DNA of 64,000 nucleotides from Pseudomonas sp. 7P_10.2_Bac1 (GCF_025465935.1 NZ_JANLNV010000058.1:248001-312000), one strand, 5' to 3'; shown: positions 44,499 through 54,810, counted from the first letter of the stretch. The notes: a model not told the origin generated them from the sequence alone. Numbers and translations are program-made.

Positions 44499-45671
44499 TT
44501 ATGGGCGATTGATGAATTTGACGTCTGAGGGCGCATCCATTGCCAGCTTTTGCAGGGTTTTGCCCAGCTTGCCGGTGGTCGGATCTCGCTCCACTACCAC
44601 GATTTCGTTGCTCATCTGGTTGGCGATCAGCAGGAATTTGCCGTTGGGGCTCAGGGTAAATTCACGCGGATGATCACCGTCTACCGAGCGACGCTGGATT
44701 TCGCTCAACTCTCCATTCGCCGGGTTGATGCTAAACACCAGTATCTCGTTGGCTTTGCCGCGATTGCTCACATACAGGAACTTGCCATCGGCGGATGCAT
44801 GTAACGCGCCCGCGGCTCGGTTCTGGGCAGGCATGCCATGGGCCAGATCCACAGCCTGACGCTGTTTGAGCTGACCGTTGTCATAGTCGAAGACAAACAC
44901 CTGGGCGCTCATTTCAGTGGTCAAGTACGCGTGCTTGCCGTCCTTGGAGAACAACAAGTGTCGAGGCCCGCTACCCGGTGGTAACTCAATGTCCGCAGGC
45001 GTGGCAGCAACCAGAGGGTGTTCCGGGTTGGCCGCTGGGTCGTAACGGTAGACAAACACTTTGTCGGCGCCCAGATCACTGGCGTAGACAAACTTGCCGT
45101 CAGGCGACGACACCACCGAATGCACATGGGCGGACATCTGGCGTTCGGGGTTGACCCGGCTCGGCTGATGGCTGCTCATTTGCGTCACAGGCTGCAACTG
45201 GCCGTCGGCATTGATCGGCACCACGGCAAGGCTGCCACCCGGATCGGCCCCTACGCCGTAGTTGGCCACAAACAGGTACTTTTCATCGGCGCTGAGGCTG
45301 GAGTGGGTTGGGTTCTCCCCCAACGTATTGACCTGACTGATCAGGCGCAACGTGTGGGTAGCAGGGTCTATTGCAATACTGCTAACGCGCCCGACCACAT
45401 CGGCCTGGCCTTGCCCATTCTCATTCACCACAAACAGACGGCGTTGGTCTGGGGACAAGGTCAGCCATGACGGGTTGGCGGCCTTGAAGACTTGCAACGG
45501 CTCAGGCGTGATATGTCCGCTTTGGCTGTCAAACTGCAAGCGATAAATCCCTTGGCTCGTGCCTTGGGTGTAAGAGCCCACCAGCAGCTCCACATCAGGG
45601 CCCGAGGCGGCATGAGCAGACATGGCCCCGACACTCGAGGCCATCAACAGGGGCAACCATCTAAGCTTCAT
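44499..45671 (-). CDS. Lactonase-fold beta-propeller protein, secreted (YbhE/6-phosphogluconolactonase-like)
   Basis: A 390-residue seven-bladed beta-propeller with a signal peptide ending at SAHA (about residue 24). The lactonase family pattern is evident: LLVGSYTQGTSQGIYRLQFD, NPSWLTLSPDQRRLFVVNE, then HVHSVVSSPDGKFVYASDLG, and GPRHLLFSKDGKHAYLTTE. Export to the periplasm is unlike cytosolic 6-phosphogluconolactonase, so the substrate may be different. The ATG at 45671 has a GAGGTG site and overlaps the end of the upstream small gene by 11 bases, so the genes are coupled. Confidence 0.87.
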   Translation of the reverse strand: MKLRWLPLLMASSVGAMSAHAASGPDVELLVGSYTQGTSQGIYRLQFDSQSGHITPEPLQVFKAANPSWLTLSPDQRRLFVVNENGQGQADVVGRVSSIAIDPATHTLRLISQVNTLGENPTHSSLSADEKYLFVANYGVGADPGGSLAVVPINADGQLQPVTQMSSHQPSRVNPERQMSAHVHSVVSSPDGKFVYASDLGADKVFVYRYDPAANPEHPLVAATPADIELPPGSGPRHLLFSKDGKHAYLTTEMSAQVFVFDYDNGQLKQRQAVDLAHGMPAQNRAAGALHASADGKFLYVSNRGKANEILVFSINPANGELSEIQRRSVDGDHPREFTLSPNGKFLLIANQMSNEIVVVERDPTTGKLGKTLQKLAMDAPSDVKFINRP

Positions 45672-45957
45672 CCAGCACCTCTTCGTCATCATCGTTGCTC
45701 GCGCACACCGCGCTAAAGCAAACCAGGCGGTGTTCACTCGAGTCGCCGGTCAATGTCCAGCTTTGCAGCTGTTGGTCATACACAGCAGCATCGACCTGCT
45801 CGGGGGTGATACTCCAACGTTTATTCGCCCGACCGTCCATGGCTTCAATGAGCAGCCCCTTGGCATCAAGGGTAAAGTCAAAGGCATGCAGCCCGTCAAT
45901 TTCCAGCATGTCGCTGGTTTCAAGGGCTGCACGCAAGGTCTGGTTTGAATCGCTCAT
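45661..45957 (-). CDS. Small acidic hypothetical protein (DUF5629-like)
   Basis: A 98-residue acidic protein resembling a family found mainly in Pseudomonas (DUF5629, recalled with moderate certainty). It contains MLEIDGLHAFDFTLDAKG and an SWTLTGDSSEHRLVCF strand, then an acidic tail. No signal peptide or membrane segment is visible. It overlaps the lactonase-type gene, suggesting a shared transcript, but no function is known. Confidence 0.6.
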   Translation of the reverse strand: MSDSNQTLRAALETSDMLEIDGLHAFDFTLDAKGLLIEAMDGRANKRWSITPEQVDAAVYDQQLQSWTLTGDSSEHRLVCFSAVCASNDDDEEVLDEA

Positions 45958-46027
45958 TAATCATTCACCTGTGAGAAAGGCGTAATGATAGGTCAAAGCC
46001 GCGCATGAACCCATGCCTGTCTGTGTG

Positions 46028-49000
46028 TTACTGCACCTCCAGTGGCAGAAAACGCCGAGTCAGCATCGCCGGGTGGATAGCGCCGTAATACACCTGGGTA
46101 GGGACGCTGCCCGGTTTGGCTTTGGCGTCTTCGGCGCGTTGGCTCATGTAACGCTGGGAAGCCAGCTTGAAATGTGCCGTGTTGACCTTTTGTGCCGGGG
46201 TGTTCAGGTCCGGGTAATGCAAGTGCGCGTACCAGAGCACTCGCCCCTTGGTGTTTTTGATTTCGAACTCCTGGACAAAATCCTGACGCTCCCCCCTCAT
46301 GGAAATTCGCGCATTGATTTTGACAAGGCTGACCTGTTGTCGCTCCAGCAAGGACTCAACGGTGGCAGCCGTAGGCGGCAACGACCATAACAGCTCTACG
46401 CCCTGCTCTCGCAGATGCCTGGCTCCCACTGCAAGGCGCTTGAGATACATCGGCACGGTACCCGGGCGCGGCGTATCAACGGGTGGTTGGTCCGGCGCAG
46501 CATGCCTGATTTCGAGCCCGAGCTTATCGAGCTTCTGAGCATAACGATCCAGAATTTCTTCGAGCTCCAGGGGGAACTTTGAACGTTTGGCGTAGCTCTT
46601 GACCCGATGTATCTGGGTATTCACGCTATCGATCAGTGCGTTGGCCTCTGCCTTGAGCACGCCCAGTGGCCTCGCGCTGACAGGCAATTGCGGTATTTGC
46701 ACCTCTACCCACTGGCCAGGCGCTGTTTGCTGGAATGATGCCGTCACAAATGAAGAAGGGCCGCTATGGCTACCTTGAGCCTCTGCTGCCCCTCCAACAT
46801 CCGCGATATCGGTTTGCCCTTCCGCGCTTCTGCCCTTACCGATCAAAATCCCCCTTTTACGGGTGCGAATGATTTTGCGTGTGTAGTGAGGGACACGCGC
46901 AGGCACGGATTGCGCCGGCAACCACTCTGAGTCAAGCCTGGCTTGCTCCAGCAGCATCGTCTCGGCATTTCGATCCAATTCTTTGATGACCAACAGCATG
47001 CGTTCGAACACAGGCAGGAACAAGCGCGAACTGGCTCCTTCGCGGAAGATCCCCAGCCGGTCTTCTGCCCTTGCATAACGCTCGCGAATATCATTGAGGA
47101 TTTCAGTGCGCTCTGCGGCACTGAATAAATCGGGGTCGACCAGTTCATGCTGGCTGTCAGCGGTGTAGTACAACTCTGAGAGGATCTGCCGCAAAGTGAT
47201 CCACTCTTCACTGCCCGGGGTCTGCACGATCAGGTCAATGTAAGCAACCAGCTGATGGGCCCGGCAAATGACGGCTGAACGGTAGAAGGTCGAACTGTCA
47301 CCGACATAGAGCTTTTTAGCTTCAACTGCCGCTTCATGACCCAGTTTGGGGACATCCCGCAGTTTTTGAATATAACGGTCCATCTCCAGGAAATAACCAG
47401 CCGACTTTTCCAGCGTTGCAACCTGCGCCAGACAATCCAGCCGATAGGCTACCGATTCAAGCAGATCGACCCTGATGAAGCGTCCCTCAATGCTGTACAC
47501 CTCGGGATATTGCAATTGATGCACACCTGTCAGCAGGATGTGGCAGTCGTACAACGTACTTGTAAGGCGCACCAGGTACTTATAGAAGCCGATTAAATTG
47601 GTCGGATCCTTATCTTCGGGCCGTATCGTCTGCTTTTCCAGAAACAGCTCAAGCGCTTCAGTGTATTCCGGCTTTTGCCGTTCAAGTACCGCGATCAACT
47701 CTTTGAGTGCAGCGCGTCGCTCGGGCAATAGCTCGGCAGCATCCTTATGAAATAAACGGTCACTGGCGTTTTGAGCGATTTCAAGCTCAGCTTCCAGCTC
47801 TTTGGCCCGCGAGTTGTAGCGTGTCAATTTTTCACGCAGTTCGTCATAACGTTTATTGCGTTGTTCTCTCATCGCCCACAAACGTCTTTTTGGCCCTCCG
47901 CCCAATAAACGGGCACGAACATCAAATCTCCAGACACCCGCATCATCGCCCACAATACGTGGCCCAAGGTCTTGCGGATCGTGAGGGCTCATCAGGTAAA
48001 CATCGTCATCTTCAAACTGCACAGGGTATAAAAAGCCATCAATGACGGCGTACATCTTCCGGTTGGCGGTGAACAACCCTTTATATTCCCCGCGGGTAAC
48101 GCCCACCATTTCACCGGCCACGTTTCCTGCACGGTTTCGATCCAACCAACTGAGCTGCCATTGCGTAAGCTTTATTCGGGGGTTGTTGAACCAGGAAAAA
48201 TCCAATGCGGTTTGACGGTTGCCGACAGGGACTTCCACAGGATTACTGTTGGCCAGTTCAACGGCCGCTGATCTCACCGGTGACGTCATTTCGGCTAACG
48301 TTTTAACGCTTCCCGGAAGCCAGTCGCTGTCTGATACGACCGATCGCGGTGCAAGACGCGTGGTCGCCGGCGTGAGATGCAAAAGGACCACGGCGCAGTT
48401 GAAGAGCAAATCAATCACAACGGGAGTTTTGCTCTGCTCATCCATCGAGCGCAACGTTTCAATATCCTTCTGCACGGCCAGATACGTGAACGTCATGCCC
48501 GTCAACATACGCAAGGGCCAGGTCAAGGGCAGGTTGGGAATTACCGTACTGAACAGCAACCAACCACCGGTGATCAAGGACTGCCAGCGTTGCTCGGTAT
48601 TGGACACCGATTGCCGATCGGCCAGCTCGGTTAACGTTGCACTCATGCTGGCATATAACGTATGCATGAAATCTGCACTCAAGGCTGACTCAGACAACTT
48701 GGCCGCACCAGCCCGAATCGGGAACGAAGAGGACTCATGGACACTCTGGGACGCCAGGTTCATCCGGTAAAACCCACCCGCCTCATACAACCGACGCGCA
48801 CTGTCCGGCAGCCATTGCAGCACGCTGTTCTGCACGGCTCCTGGCTGTGCAATCCCGGCAAACAACGCAGACCAACTGGGGTATTCGATCAATGGCTGGC
48901 GATGCAATGGCCGGTACAAGACATGCCGACCCGCGTTAACGTTGACAGGGCCTATCACAAACATACCGGCAACCACGTGGGGAGGCAGCGAAGGCACCGA

Positions 49001-50704
49001 TAACAGCGTGAGGGGCCGGATACAGATGGCCTGGTCGCCCACCACGCGCCCCTCAGGATGAAGCTGCATGAGTGCCTTGATCATCTGATACCCAGACTCC
49101 GTCATGTACGACGTCTTGAGCACTTTGCACTCAAGCGCTTGTAGCACAAGCAATTCGCGCAGTTCATCGCTGTAGAGTTTTTCCCGACGCTGGGCTTCAT
49201 CAACCGTACTGAGCAGCCGCTGATAAATCCATTGCGGGTAGCGCTGACCAATATTGACGCGGGTAACCAGGTTCTTGATATAGGCCGGCGTCAACCACCA
49301 CGACTGGATCAGTTGCCCCTTGGCATGGGTGATGGTCATATGGCTGCTACGAACGGCTGTCAGGTTCTCCACAGCCAGTTCCGTAAGCGTCAGCGTGTAC
49401 TTGTTGAGCGTGCCCACCGTCCCCTCGCCCCCCGGGCCTAGCGGGTCGACGAAGGTGAGCAACAGGTCATCCGCGTGATAGCCCGGTGCCAGCGGTTGAT
49501 CCCTGCGCATTTGTGCCTGCAAGGCATTCGCGGCAAAAGTATACAAATCGCTGATGTCATCGTTGAAGCGCTTGCCCTTGGCCTCTTTGTACACACTGGC
49601 CAGGGCGATCAGGTGCGAACGGTAGGCATACCGGTCTGCGATGGATGCCCCACGCAACCACTCGGGCAACGCGTTATAGACAGGCGTCAGATCGGGTGGA
49701 TCGCTTTCTCCCAGCGCGGAAAAAGCAACAACCGGGTCAGTGGCAATGGCCACCTGGCGCTCCAGTTCGGCCAGCGTCAACGGCCGATTCAATGCCATGA
49801 TTGCAGCCAGTTGGCGCTCTAATATGCACATCGCCTGCGTGTCGAGAAAGTCGCTGCCCGGCTCGTAAAGCTCGCATTTGACCGATTTGAGCACATACCT
49901 GTCGGTAAACCTTGTGCTCCAGGCGAGAGTGAACTGGTCCAGCAAGGAAAACCATTCAATTGAGCCATTGACCTTGCAGTGGCAATAGGTGATTTTGCGA
50001 CCTTCAACACACTCGATGAGAATCTCTGACGTGAGCACATGGTAGGTTTGCTCCGCCTCAAACGTGCCGGCCACACTGTAGACCTTGGTACGACGATCAA
50101 GGGTGGACTTGTTCAAACGATCATTGCGATTGGGATAGTTGAGCATTTGCAGCAAGAAAGTACGTTGCCCGTCCGACAGGTGAGGCGTCACACTGACACC
50201 CTGGCGCAACTGATCCTGAATCATCTGCGCCAACCAGTGCAGACGGTCGCCACCGGTATCGGCGGGTTGATTCCAGTAGGTGGTGAGCGCGTCTTGCAGA
50301 GCCACCTGCCACACGGCAATGACATTCAGCAGTACCGGCTCGATTGCGCTCATCGCCTCAATTGCGCTGAACCCTCCTGCGGGCGGCACGTGCTCACTCA
50401 TTGCGACAAAACATTCGCTGGCACTGTAATACCGGTAATTGAGCGGTTTTTGATTGGCTACATGCTCCAGCACAATATCCAGCAATAAACGATAACGTTG
50501 ACGGCCCAGAGGTTTGCCCTCGTCGTCTACGGTCAGCACCACATAGGTGGTGTTCACGTCAAAAGCGTGCTGCCAGAACTTGGTATTCAAGCGTTCCGTC
50601 AGCAGTTGCGTCACCGCCGAACGTACGGTTGGACGCGATGCGAACTGCGCAGCCACCGCTTGCTGAATCAAGTGCGCGGCATATACGGGAGTGGAATCCG
50701 TCAT
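46028..50704 (-). CDS. Giant dermonecrotic-toxin-domain (DUF6543-type) protein
   Basis: A 1558-residue protein with no signal peptide. The region from about residue 320 to 650, with LPEWLRGASIADRYAYRSHL followed by IALASVYKEAKGK, LYTFAANALQAQM and a DDLLLTF strand, matches the Pseudomonas dermonecrotic-toxin-like family (DUF6543). Around residues 710-790 there are hydrophobic stretches (WLLFSTVIPNLPLTWPLRML, VVIDLLFNCAVVLLHL) that could insert in membranes. The C-terminal half is helix-rich with charged coiled-coil segments. Related proteins are thought to be secreted or contact-delivered toxins; here this is inferred. It stands alone with no obvious immunity or delivery gene. No catalytic motif was identified. 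Confidence 0.75.
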   Translation of the reverse strand: MTDSTPVYAAHLIQQAVAAQFASRPTVRSAVTQLLTERLNTKFWQHAFDVNTTYVVLTVDDEGKPLGRQRYRLLLDIVLEHVANQKPLNYRYYSASECFVAMSEHVPPAGGFSAIEAMSAIEPVLLNVIAVWQVALQDALTTYWNQPADTGGDRLHWLAQMIQDQLRQGVSVTPHLSDGQRTFLLQMLNYPNRNDRLNKSTLDRRTKVYSVAGTFEAEQTYHVLTSEILIECVEGRKITYCHCKVNGSIEWFSLLDQFTLAWSTRFTDRYVLKSVKCELYEPGSDFLDTQAMCILERQLAAIMALNRPLTLAELERQVAIATDPVVAFSALGESDPPDLTPVYNALPEWLRGASIADRYAYRSHLIALASVYKEAKGKRFNDDISDLYTFAANALQAQMRRDQPLAPGYHADDLLLTFVDPLGPGGEGTVGTLNKYTLTLTELAVENLTAVRSSHMTITHAKGQLIQSWWLTPAYIKNLVTRVNIGQRYPQWIYQRLLSTVDEAQRREKLYSDELRELLVLQALECKVLKTSYMTESGYQMIKALMQLHPEGRVVGDQAICIRPLTLLSVPSLPPHVVAGMFVIGPVNVNAGRHVLYRPLHRQPLIEYPSWSALFAGIAQPGAVQNSVLQWLPDSARRLYEAGGFYRMNLASQSVHESSSFPIRAGAAKLSESALSADFMHTLYASMSATLTELADRQSVSNTEQRWQSLITGGWLLFSTVIPNLPLTWPLRMLTGMTFTYLAVQKDIETLRSMDEQSKTPVVIDLLFNCAVVLLHLTPATTRLAPRSVVSDSDWLPGSVKTLAEMTSPVRSAAVELANSNPVEVPVGNRQTALDFSWFNNPRIKLTQWQLSWLDRNRAGNVAGEMVGVTRGEYKGLFTANRKMYAVIDGFLYPVQFEDDDVYLMSPHDPQDLGPRIVGDDAGVWRFDVRARLLGGGPKRRLWAMREQRNKRYDELREKLTRYNSRAKELEAELEIAQNASDRLFHKDAAELLPERRAALKELIAVLERQKPEYTEALELFLEKQTIRPEDKDPTNLIGFYKYLVRLTSTLYDCHILLTGVHQLQYPEVYSIEGRFIRVDLLESVAYRLDCLAQVATLEKSAGYFLEMDRYIQKLRDVPKLGHEAAVEAKKLYVGDSSTFYRSAVICRAHQLVAYIDLIVQTPGSEEWITLRQILSELYYTADSQHELVDPDLFSAAERTEILNDIRERYARAEDRLGIFREGASSRLFLPVFERMLLVIKELDRNAETMLLEQARLDSEWLPAQSVPARVPHYTRKIIRTRKRGILIGKGRSAEGQTDIADVGGAAEAQGSHSGPSSFVTASFQQTAPGQWVEVQIPQLPVSARPLGVLKAEANALIDSVNTQIHRVKSYAKRSKFPLELEEILDRYAQKLDKLGLEIRHAAPDQPPVDTPRPGTVPMYLKRLAVGARHLREQGVELLWSLPPTAATVESLLERQQVSLVKINARISMRGERQDFVQEFEIKNTKGRVLWYAHLHYPDLNTPAQKVNTAHFKLASQRYMSQRAEDAKAKPGSVPTQVYYGAIHPAMLTRRFLPLEVQ

Positions 50705-50962
50705 GATCTCTTCCTTTTCATCGAACAGGGATCAGCCCCTGCCTGACAGGAAGAGTGAGAGGTTTTGAACGGGTGCAGGCGGTAGCGGGTTATCTACCAA
50801 GCAGCAACGGGTATTTCGTCAAAGATCTCTGGTTCTGGGTCATGAGCAAGAATGGAGACAGCCGGGAGGGAATGCGCAACCACTGCTGCGGCGCATGCAG
50901 GTGACGGCACGCTTCGCTTTTCAGCGACGACGTGGTGTGAGAGATCTAGAGGTGCCCCAAGC
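50705..50962. other. Intergenic region upstream of the giant toxin-like gene
   Basis: A 258-base gap between the pepN terminator and the toxin-like gene start, presumably containing the latter's promoter. No gene is supported in it. Confidence 0.4.
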
Positions 50963-50995
50963 GTGAAAGCTGGCGCAAGAAGCACCAGCTTTCAC
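50963..50995 (-). terminator. pepN terminator
   Basis: A perfect 11-bp stem GTGAAAGCTGG/CCAGCTTTCAC with an 11-base loop, directly after the pepN stop codon. Confidence 0.7.
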
Positions 50996-51009
50996 AGGGC
51001 TAGCGCGGA

Positions 51010-53667
51010 TTACGCCAGGCTTTTGCTGACCACTTCAAACACGTCGCTGGACAGCTCGCCGGAGCTGCGGATGCGCTCCAGCTCGGCTTTCATCAGCGCC
51101 TGACGGGCGCTGTCGTATTTACGCCAGCGGGTCAGCGGAGCCAACTGCCGGGAGGCAATTTGCGGGTTCAGCGCATTGAGCTGGATCACCAGGTCGGCAA
51201 GGAAGCGATAACCCGAACCATCGGCCGCGTGGAAGTTGACCAGGTTCTGCCCGGCAAAGGCACCGATCAAGGCCCGGACCTTATTCGGGTTTTTGATGTT
51301 GAATGCCGGGTGCTCCATCAGTTGCTTGACCCGACCTAAACCACCTGGCAGCGGGCTGGCCGCCTGCACGCTGAACCACTGGTCCATGACCAGCGGATTG
51401 TCCTTGAAGTGCTCGGCAAAGCTGGCCAGCGCCAGGGCTTTTTCGGTATCAAATGGCGAGTTGACCAGAATGGCCAGCGCGTTCAGGCGCTCGGTCATGT
51501 TGTCGCTGTGCTCGAATTGCTCCAGGGTGGCTGCCACGACTTCAGGCTTGCCGCTGAGGCTCAAATAAGACAGCGCAATGTTTTGTAGGCTGCGACGGGC
51601 AAAATGCTCATCTTCGGCCACATACGGCGTCACTTTGGACACTTCGCGGTTCGCCTGATAGCGCGCCCACAACGCGTCGAACAGGCCGTCTGCCAGTTGC
51701 TTGCGAGCAAACTCACGGGCAGCGTGGATAGCGTCCACATCAGCCACTTCGCTGATTTCGGTCAAGTAGGCTTCACCCGGCAGCGAGAGCATCTCCGCGA
51801 CCATTGCCTGATCCAGCTCAGTGTTGGTCAACACGCTGCGTAGTGCCTCAACCAAACGCGGGTCCATGACCAGTGTTTCACCGCGCTGATATTGGCCAAT
51901 CAGCGTCTGCAGAACCTGTACCGACAGTTGCTGACCGGCGTCCCAACGGTTGAAACCATCTGTGTCGTGTTGCATCAGGAACATCAGTTGGTCACTGCTG
52001 TACGCAAACTGCAACTTGACCGGTGCCGAGAACCCCCGCAGCAACGACGGCAGCGGCTTTTCCGTGATGCCGACAAAAGTGAAGGTCTGCTCAGCCTCGG
52101 TGACCGACAGCACGCGGCTTGTCCCCACGCCAGCCTGCTCGCCTACCAGTTGCAGCGGCAATTCGGCGCCCTGTGCATCCAGCAGGCCCAACTCGACCGG
52201 GATCACGAACGGTAGTTTTTCAACTTTATCCGGGGTTTGCGGGCAGCTCTGCGCGAAGGTCAGGCTATAGGTTTGCTGTGCAGCGTCGTAATGCTCGCTG
52301 ACCGCCAGACGCGGGGTACCGGCCTGGCTGTACCAGCGCTTGAATTGCGTCAGGTCAGCACCATTGGCGTCTTCCATGGCCTTGATGAAGTCATCGCAGG
52401 TCACGGCCTGGCCGTCATGGCGTTCAAAGTACAGATCGCTACCCTTGCGGAAGCCTTCTGCGCCCAACAGCGTCTGGAGCATGCGCACTACTTCCGAGCC
52501 CTTCTCGTAAACAGTCAGGGTGTAGAAGTTGGAAATTTCGATAAAGCTCTCAGGGCGCACGGCGTGAGCCATCGGGCCTGCGTCTTCGGCGAACTGGTTG
52601 GTGCGCAGGAAGGCCACGTCCTGAATACGCTTGACCACCCGCGAGTTCATGTCGGCCGAGAACTCGGAATCACGGAACACCGTGAAGCCTTCCTTGAGCG
52701 ACAATTGGAACCAGTCGCGGCAGGTCACGCGGTTGCCCGACCAGTTGTGAAAATATTCGTGAGCAACAATCGCTTCAACCCGCTGGTGAGCGGCGTCGGT
52801 CGCCGTTTCGGCGCGGGCCAGCACGGCGCTGGAGTTGAAAATGTTGAGGCCCTTGTTTTCCATGGCGCCCATGTTGAAGTCGTTCACCGCAACGATCATG
52901 AAGATGTCCAGATCGTATTCACGACCGTAGGTTTCTTCGTCCCAGCGCATCGACTTTTTCAGGCTGTTCATTGCGTGCTGGCACTTGTCGATGTTCTCTG
53001 GCTCGACATAAATGCGCAGCGCCACGGTGCGCTCGGTCATGGTGGTGAACGTGTCTTCCACGCACCACAAATCCCCGGCCACCAGGGCAAACAGATAGGC
53101 AGGCTTCTTGAACGGGTCTTCCCAGGTCGCCCAGTGACGACCGTCTTCATCGGGGCCGCTGGCAATCGGGTTACCGTTGGACAGCAGGATCGGATAGCGA
53201 TGCTGCTCGGCCACCACCGTGGTGGTGAACTTGCTCATCACGTCCGGGCGATCGAGGTAATAGGTGATCTTGCGAAAGCCTTCGGCCTCGCACTGGGTGC
53301 AGAACATCGTGCCGGACTTGTACAGGCCTTCCAGCGCGGTATTGGATTCGGGGTGGATCTTGACGCTGGTATCGACCACAAACTGCTCACGGGTCGGGTG
53401 CAGGGTCAGGTGGCTGTCGGTCAGTTCGTAGTCCGCCGCTGTCAGCTCGACATCGTCCAGCTTGACCGACAACAGCTCCAGTTGCTGGCCGTCCAGCGCC
53501 AGGGCCGGGAAGCCGGCGCCACGCTCAGGGTTGCGGCGCATCACCAGTTGCGCATGGACCAGCGTGTGGTCCTCGAACAACTCGAAGGTCAGGTGCGTCT
53601 CGTCAATCAGGTACTCGGGCGCCTGGTAATCCTTCAGGTAGATCATTTGCGGTTGTTCGGTGCGCAT
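51010..53667 (-). CDS. pepN: Aminopeptidase N
   Basis: An 885-residue M1-family zinc metallopeptidase that removes N-terminal amino acids from peptides in the cytoplasm. Visible are the exopeptidase motif GAMENKG and the zinc site HEYFHNWSGNRVTCRDWFQL, with the downstream glutamate in LSLKEGFTVFRD. The C-terminal helical domain matches the E. coli-type PepN architecture. The length is as expected. A terminator follows. Confidence 0.97.
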   Translation of the reverse strand: MRTEQPQMIYLKDYQAPEYLIDETHLTFELFEDHTLVHAQLVMRRNPERGAGFPALALDGQQLELLSVKLDDVELTAADYELTDSHLTLHPTREQFVVDTSVKIHPESNTALEGLYKSGTMFCTQCEAEGFRKITYYLDRPDVMSKFTTTVVAEQHRYPILLSNGNPIASGPDEDGRHWATWEDPFKKPAYLFALVAGDLWCVEDTFTTMTERTVALRIYVEPENIDKCQHAMNSLKKSMRWDEETYGREYDLDIFMIVAVNDFNMGAMENKGLNIFNSSAVLARAETATDAAHQRVEAIVAHEYFHNWSGNRVTCRDWFQLSLKEGFTVFRDSEFSADMNSRVVKRIQDVAFLRTNQFAEDAGPMAHAVRPESFIEISNFYTLTVYEKGSEVVRMLQTLLGAEGFRKGSDLYFERHDGQAVTCDDFIKAMEDANGADLTQFKRWYSQAGTPRLAVSEHYDAAQQTYSLTFAQSCPQTPDKVEKLPFVIPVELGLLDAQGAELPLQLVGEQAGVGTSRVLSVTEAEQTFTFVGITEKPLPSLLRGFSAPVKLQFAYSSDQLMFLMQHDTDGFNRWDAGQQLSVQVLQTLIGQYQRGETLVMDPRLVEALRSVLTNTELDQAMVAEMLSLPGEAYLTEISEVADVDAIHAAREFARKQLADGLFDALWARYQANREVSKVTPYVAEDEHFARRSLQNIALSYLSLSGKPEVVAATLEQFEHSDNMTERLNALAILVNSPFDTEKALALASFAEHFKDNPLVMDQWFSVQAASPLPGGLGRVKQLMEHPAFNIKNPNKVRALIGAFAGQNLVNFHAADGSGYRFLADLVIQLNALNPQIASRQLAPLTRWRKYDSARQALMKAELERIRSSGELSSDVFEVVSKSLA

Positions 53668-53680
53668 GCTGCCATCCTTT

Positions 53681-54478
53681 TTACTGATGCACGGCCAACT
53701 GGTAGGCCGTGTATTTGCGAATATTGATAACGCCGGTGTCGAAGATAAGGTATTGACCCTTGATCCCCATCAACGTGCCTTCAACGATAGGGTCTTTGTC
53801 CAGATTAAAGCTCACGATCTTGCTCGGGTACTGCTCGACCGGGTAGCGAATCTCGATGGGCTCGACGCTATGCAAAGGTTGTACCGCCTGAAGGCCAAAA
53901 CGTTCCTGCAAGATCTGCAGGCCTTCGGCGCAACTGCCAAACAGCTGATCACGCACCGCTACCAGATCCACCGGCTCGGCATCGCCCTTAAGCAGTGCGC
54001 GCCAGTTGGTACGGTCGGCCACTTGAGTGCGCAGCAGGTCTTCGACAAAACCCGATTGCTGGCGGGTGGCCACGCGCACAATCGGCAATGCCTGGCTCGC
54101 GCCCTGGTCCAGCCAACGAGTGGGCAGTTGCGTTGCCCGGGTAATGCCGACCTTGATCCCGGACGAGTTGGCCAGGTAGACCACATGGTCAGTCATGCAA
54201 AACTTCTCGCCCCACGATGGCTCACGACACGTGCCTGCATCGTAATGGCAGCGTTCCGGGCTCATGATGCACACATCGCATTGCGCCAGTTTGGTCATGC
54301 ACGGGTAGCAATATCCCTGGCTGAAGCTTTTTTTGGTTTTGCGTCCGCAGTGGGTGCAGTTGATCTCCCCCAAGAACTCCAGACGCAATTTGGTACCGAT
54401 CAACGGATTGACCGGCACCTGGGTATCGCCTAAACGAAACGCATATTGAACGGTCGGCGTTTCAAGGCTTGCCGACAT
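53681..54478 (-). CDS. DUF2797 domain-containing zinc-binding protein
   Basis: A 265-residue protein with two cysteine clusters: CTHCGRKTKKSFSQGYCYPC (about residues 41-60), then CDVC and CHYDAGTC. These are probable structural zinc sites and characteristic of DUF2797. The second part (VYLANSSGIKVGITRATQLP) resembles a GIY-YIG-like segment: YLA...KVGIT with a following arginine. Function is unknown. The ATG at 54478 was chosen for homology; 13 bases separate it from pepN. Confidence 0.85.
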   Translation of the reverse strand: MSASLETPTVQYAFRLGDTQVPVNPLIGTKLRLEFLGEINCTHCGRKTKKSFSQGYCYPCMTKLAQCDVCIMSPERCHYDAGTCREPSWGEKFCMTDHVVYLANSSGIKVGITRATQLPTRWLDQGASQALPIVRVATRQQSGFVEDLLRTQVADRTNWRALLKGDAEPVDLVAVRDQLFGSCAEGLQILQERFGLQAVQPLHSVEPIEIRYPVEQYPSKIVSFNLDKDPIVEGTLMGIKGQYLIFDTGVINIRKYTAYQLAVHQ

Positions 54479-54507
54479 TTTGCTGATTGCACCGCGACCA
54501 ATCTCAA

Positions 54508-54768
54508 TCAATGGATAGCATCCGACTTGAACAGGATGTTAGGCACGGGCGCCGACTTGGAACTGCACTCTTGTGGGCCCATGTAGCCGGTACGCTCCTC
54601 TTCGGGCAGGTTTTGCACTTCCCAGGCGATCATCGCCTGCAATGACAGCTCGCGCTGCTCGGCAGTCAGCTTGTTGCCATCGGCCCATTTGCCGATTTCA
54701 ACCGCCAGCTTCAGGCTCTGATAGATATCAGGGGTGATGTTTTTAATCATTTCATTGAAAGAGGACAT
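54508..54768 (-). CDS. yeaC: YeaC-family (DUF1315) protein
   Basis: An 86-residue protein of the DUF1315/YeaC family, recognised by FNEMIKNITPDIYQSLKLAV, EIGKWADGNKLTAEQRE and QAMIAWE, with a short cysteine-containing tail (QECSSK). It has no known function. Homology begins at ATG 54768, so upstream codons running into the palindromic repeat were excluded. It is followed by the DUF2797 gene in the same direction. Confidence 0.85.
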   Translation of the reverse strand: MSSFNEMIKNITPDIYQSLKLAVEIGKWADGNKLTAEQRELSLQAMIAWEVQNLPEEERTGYMGPQECSSKSAPVPNILFKSDAIH

Positions 54769-54810
54769 GCTTCTTTTCCTGCTCGATAACATTTGCATGA
54801 AATTAAACCC

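Noticed and set aside
50794..50985. A 63-codon minus-strand frame between pepN and the toxin-like gene.
   Set aside because: Its start codon lies inside the pepN terminator hairpin and no homology or ribosome binding site supports it.
52237..53727. A 496-codon open frame on the plus strand, antisense to pepN.
   Set aside because: It is an antisense shadow of pepN with histidine/valine-rich low-information sequence.
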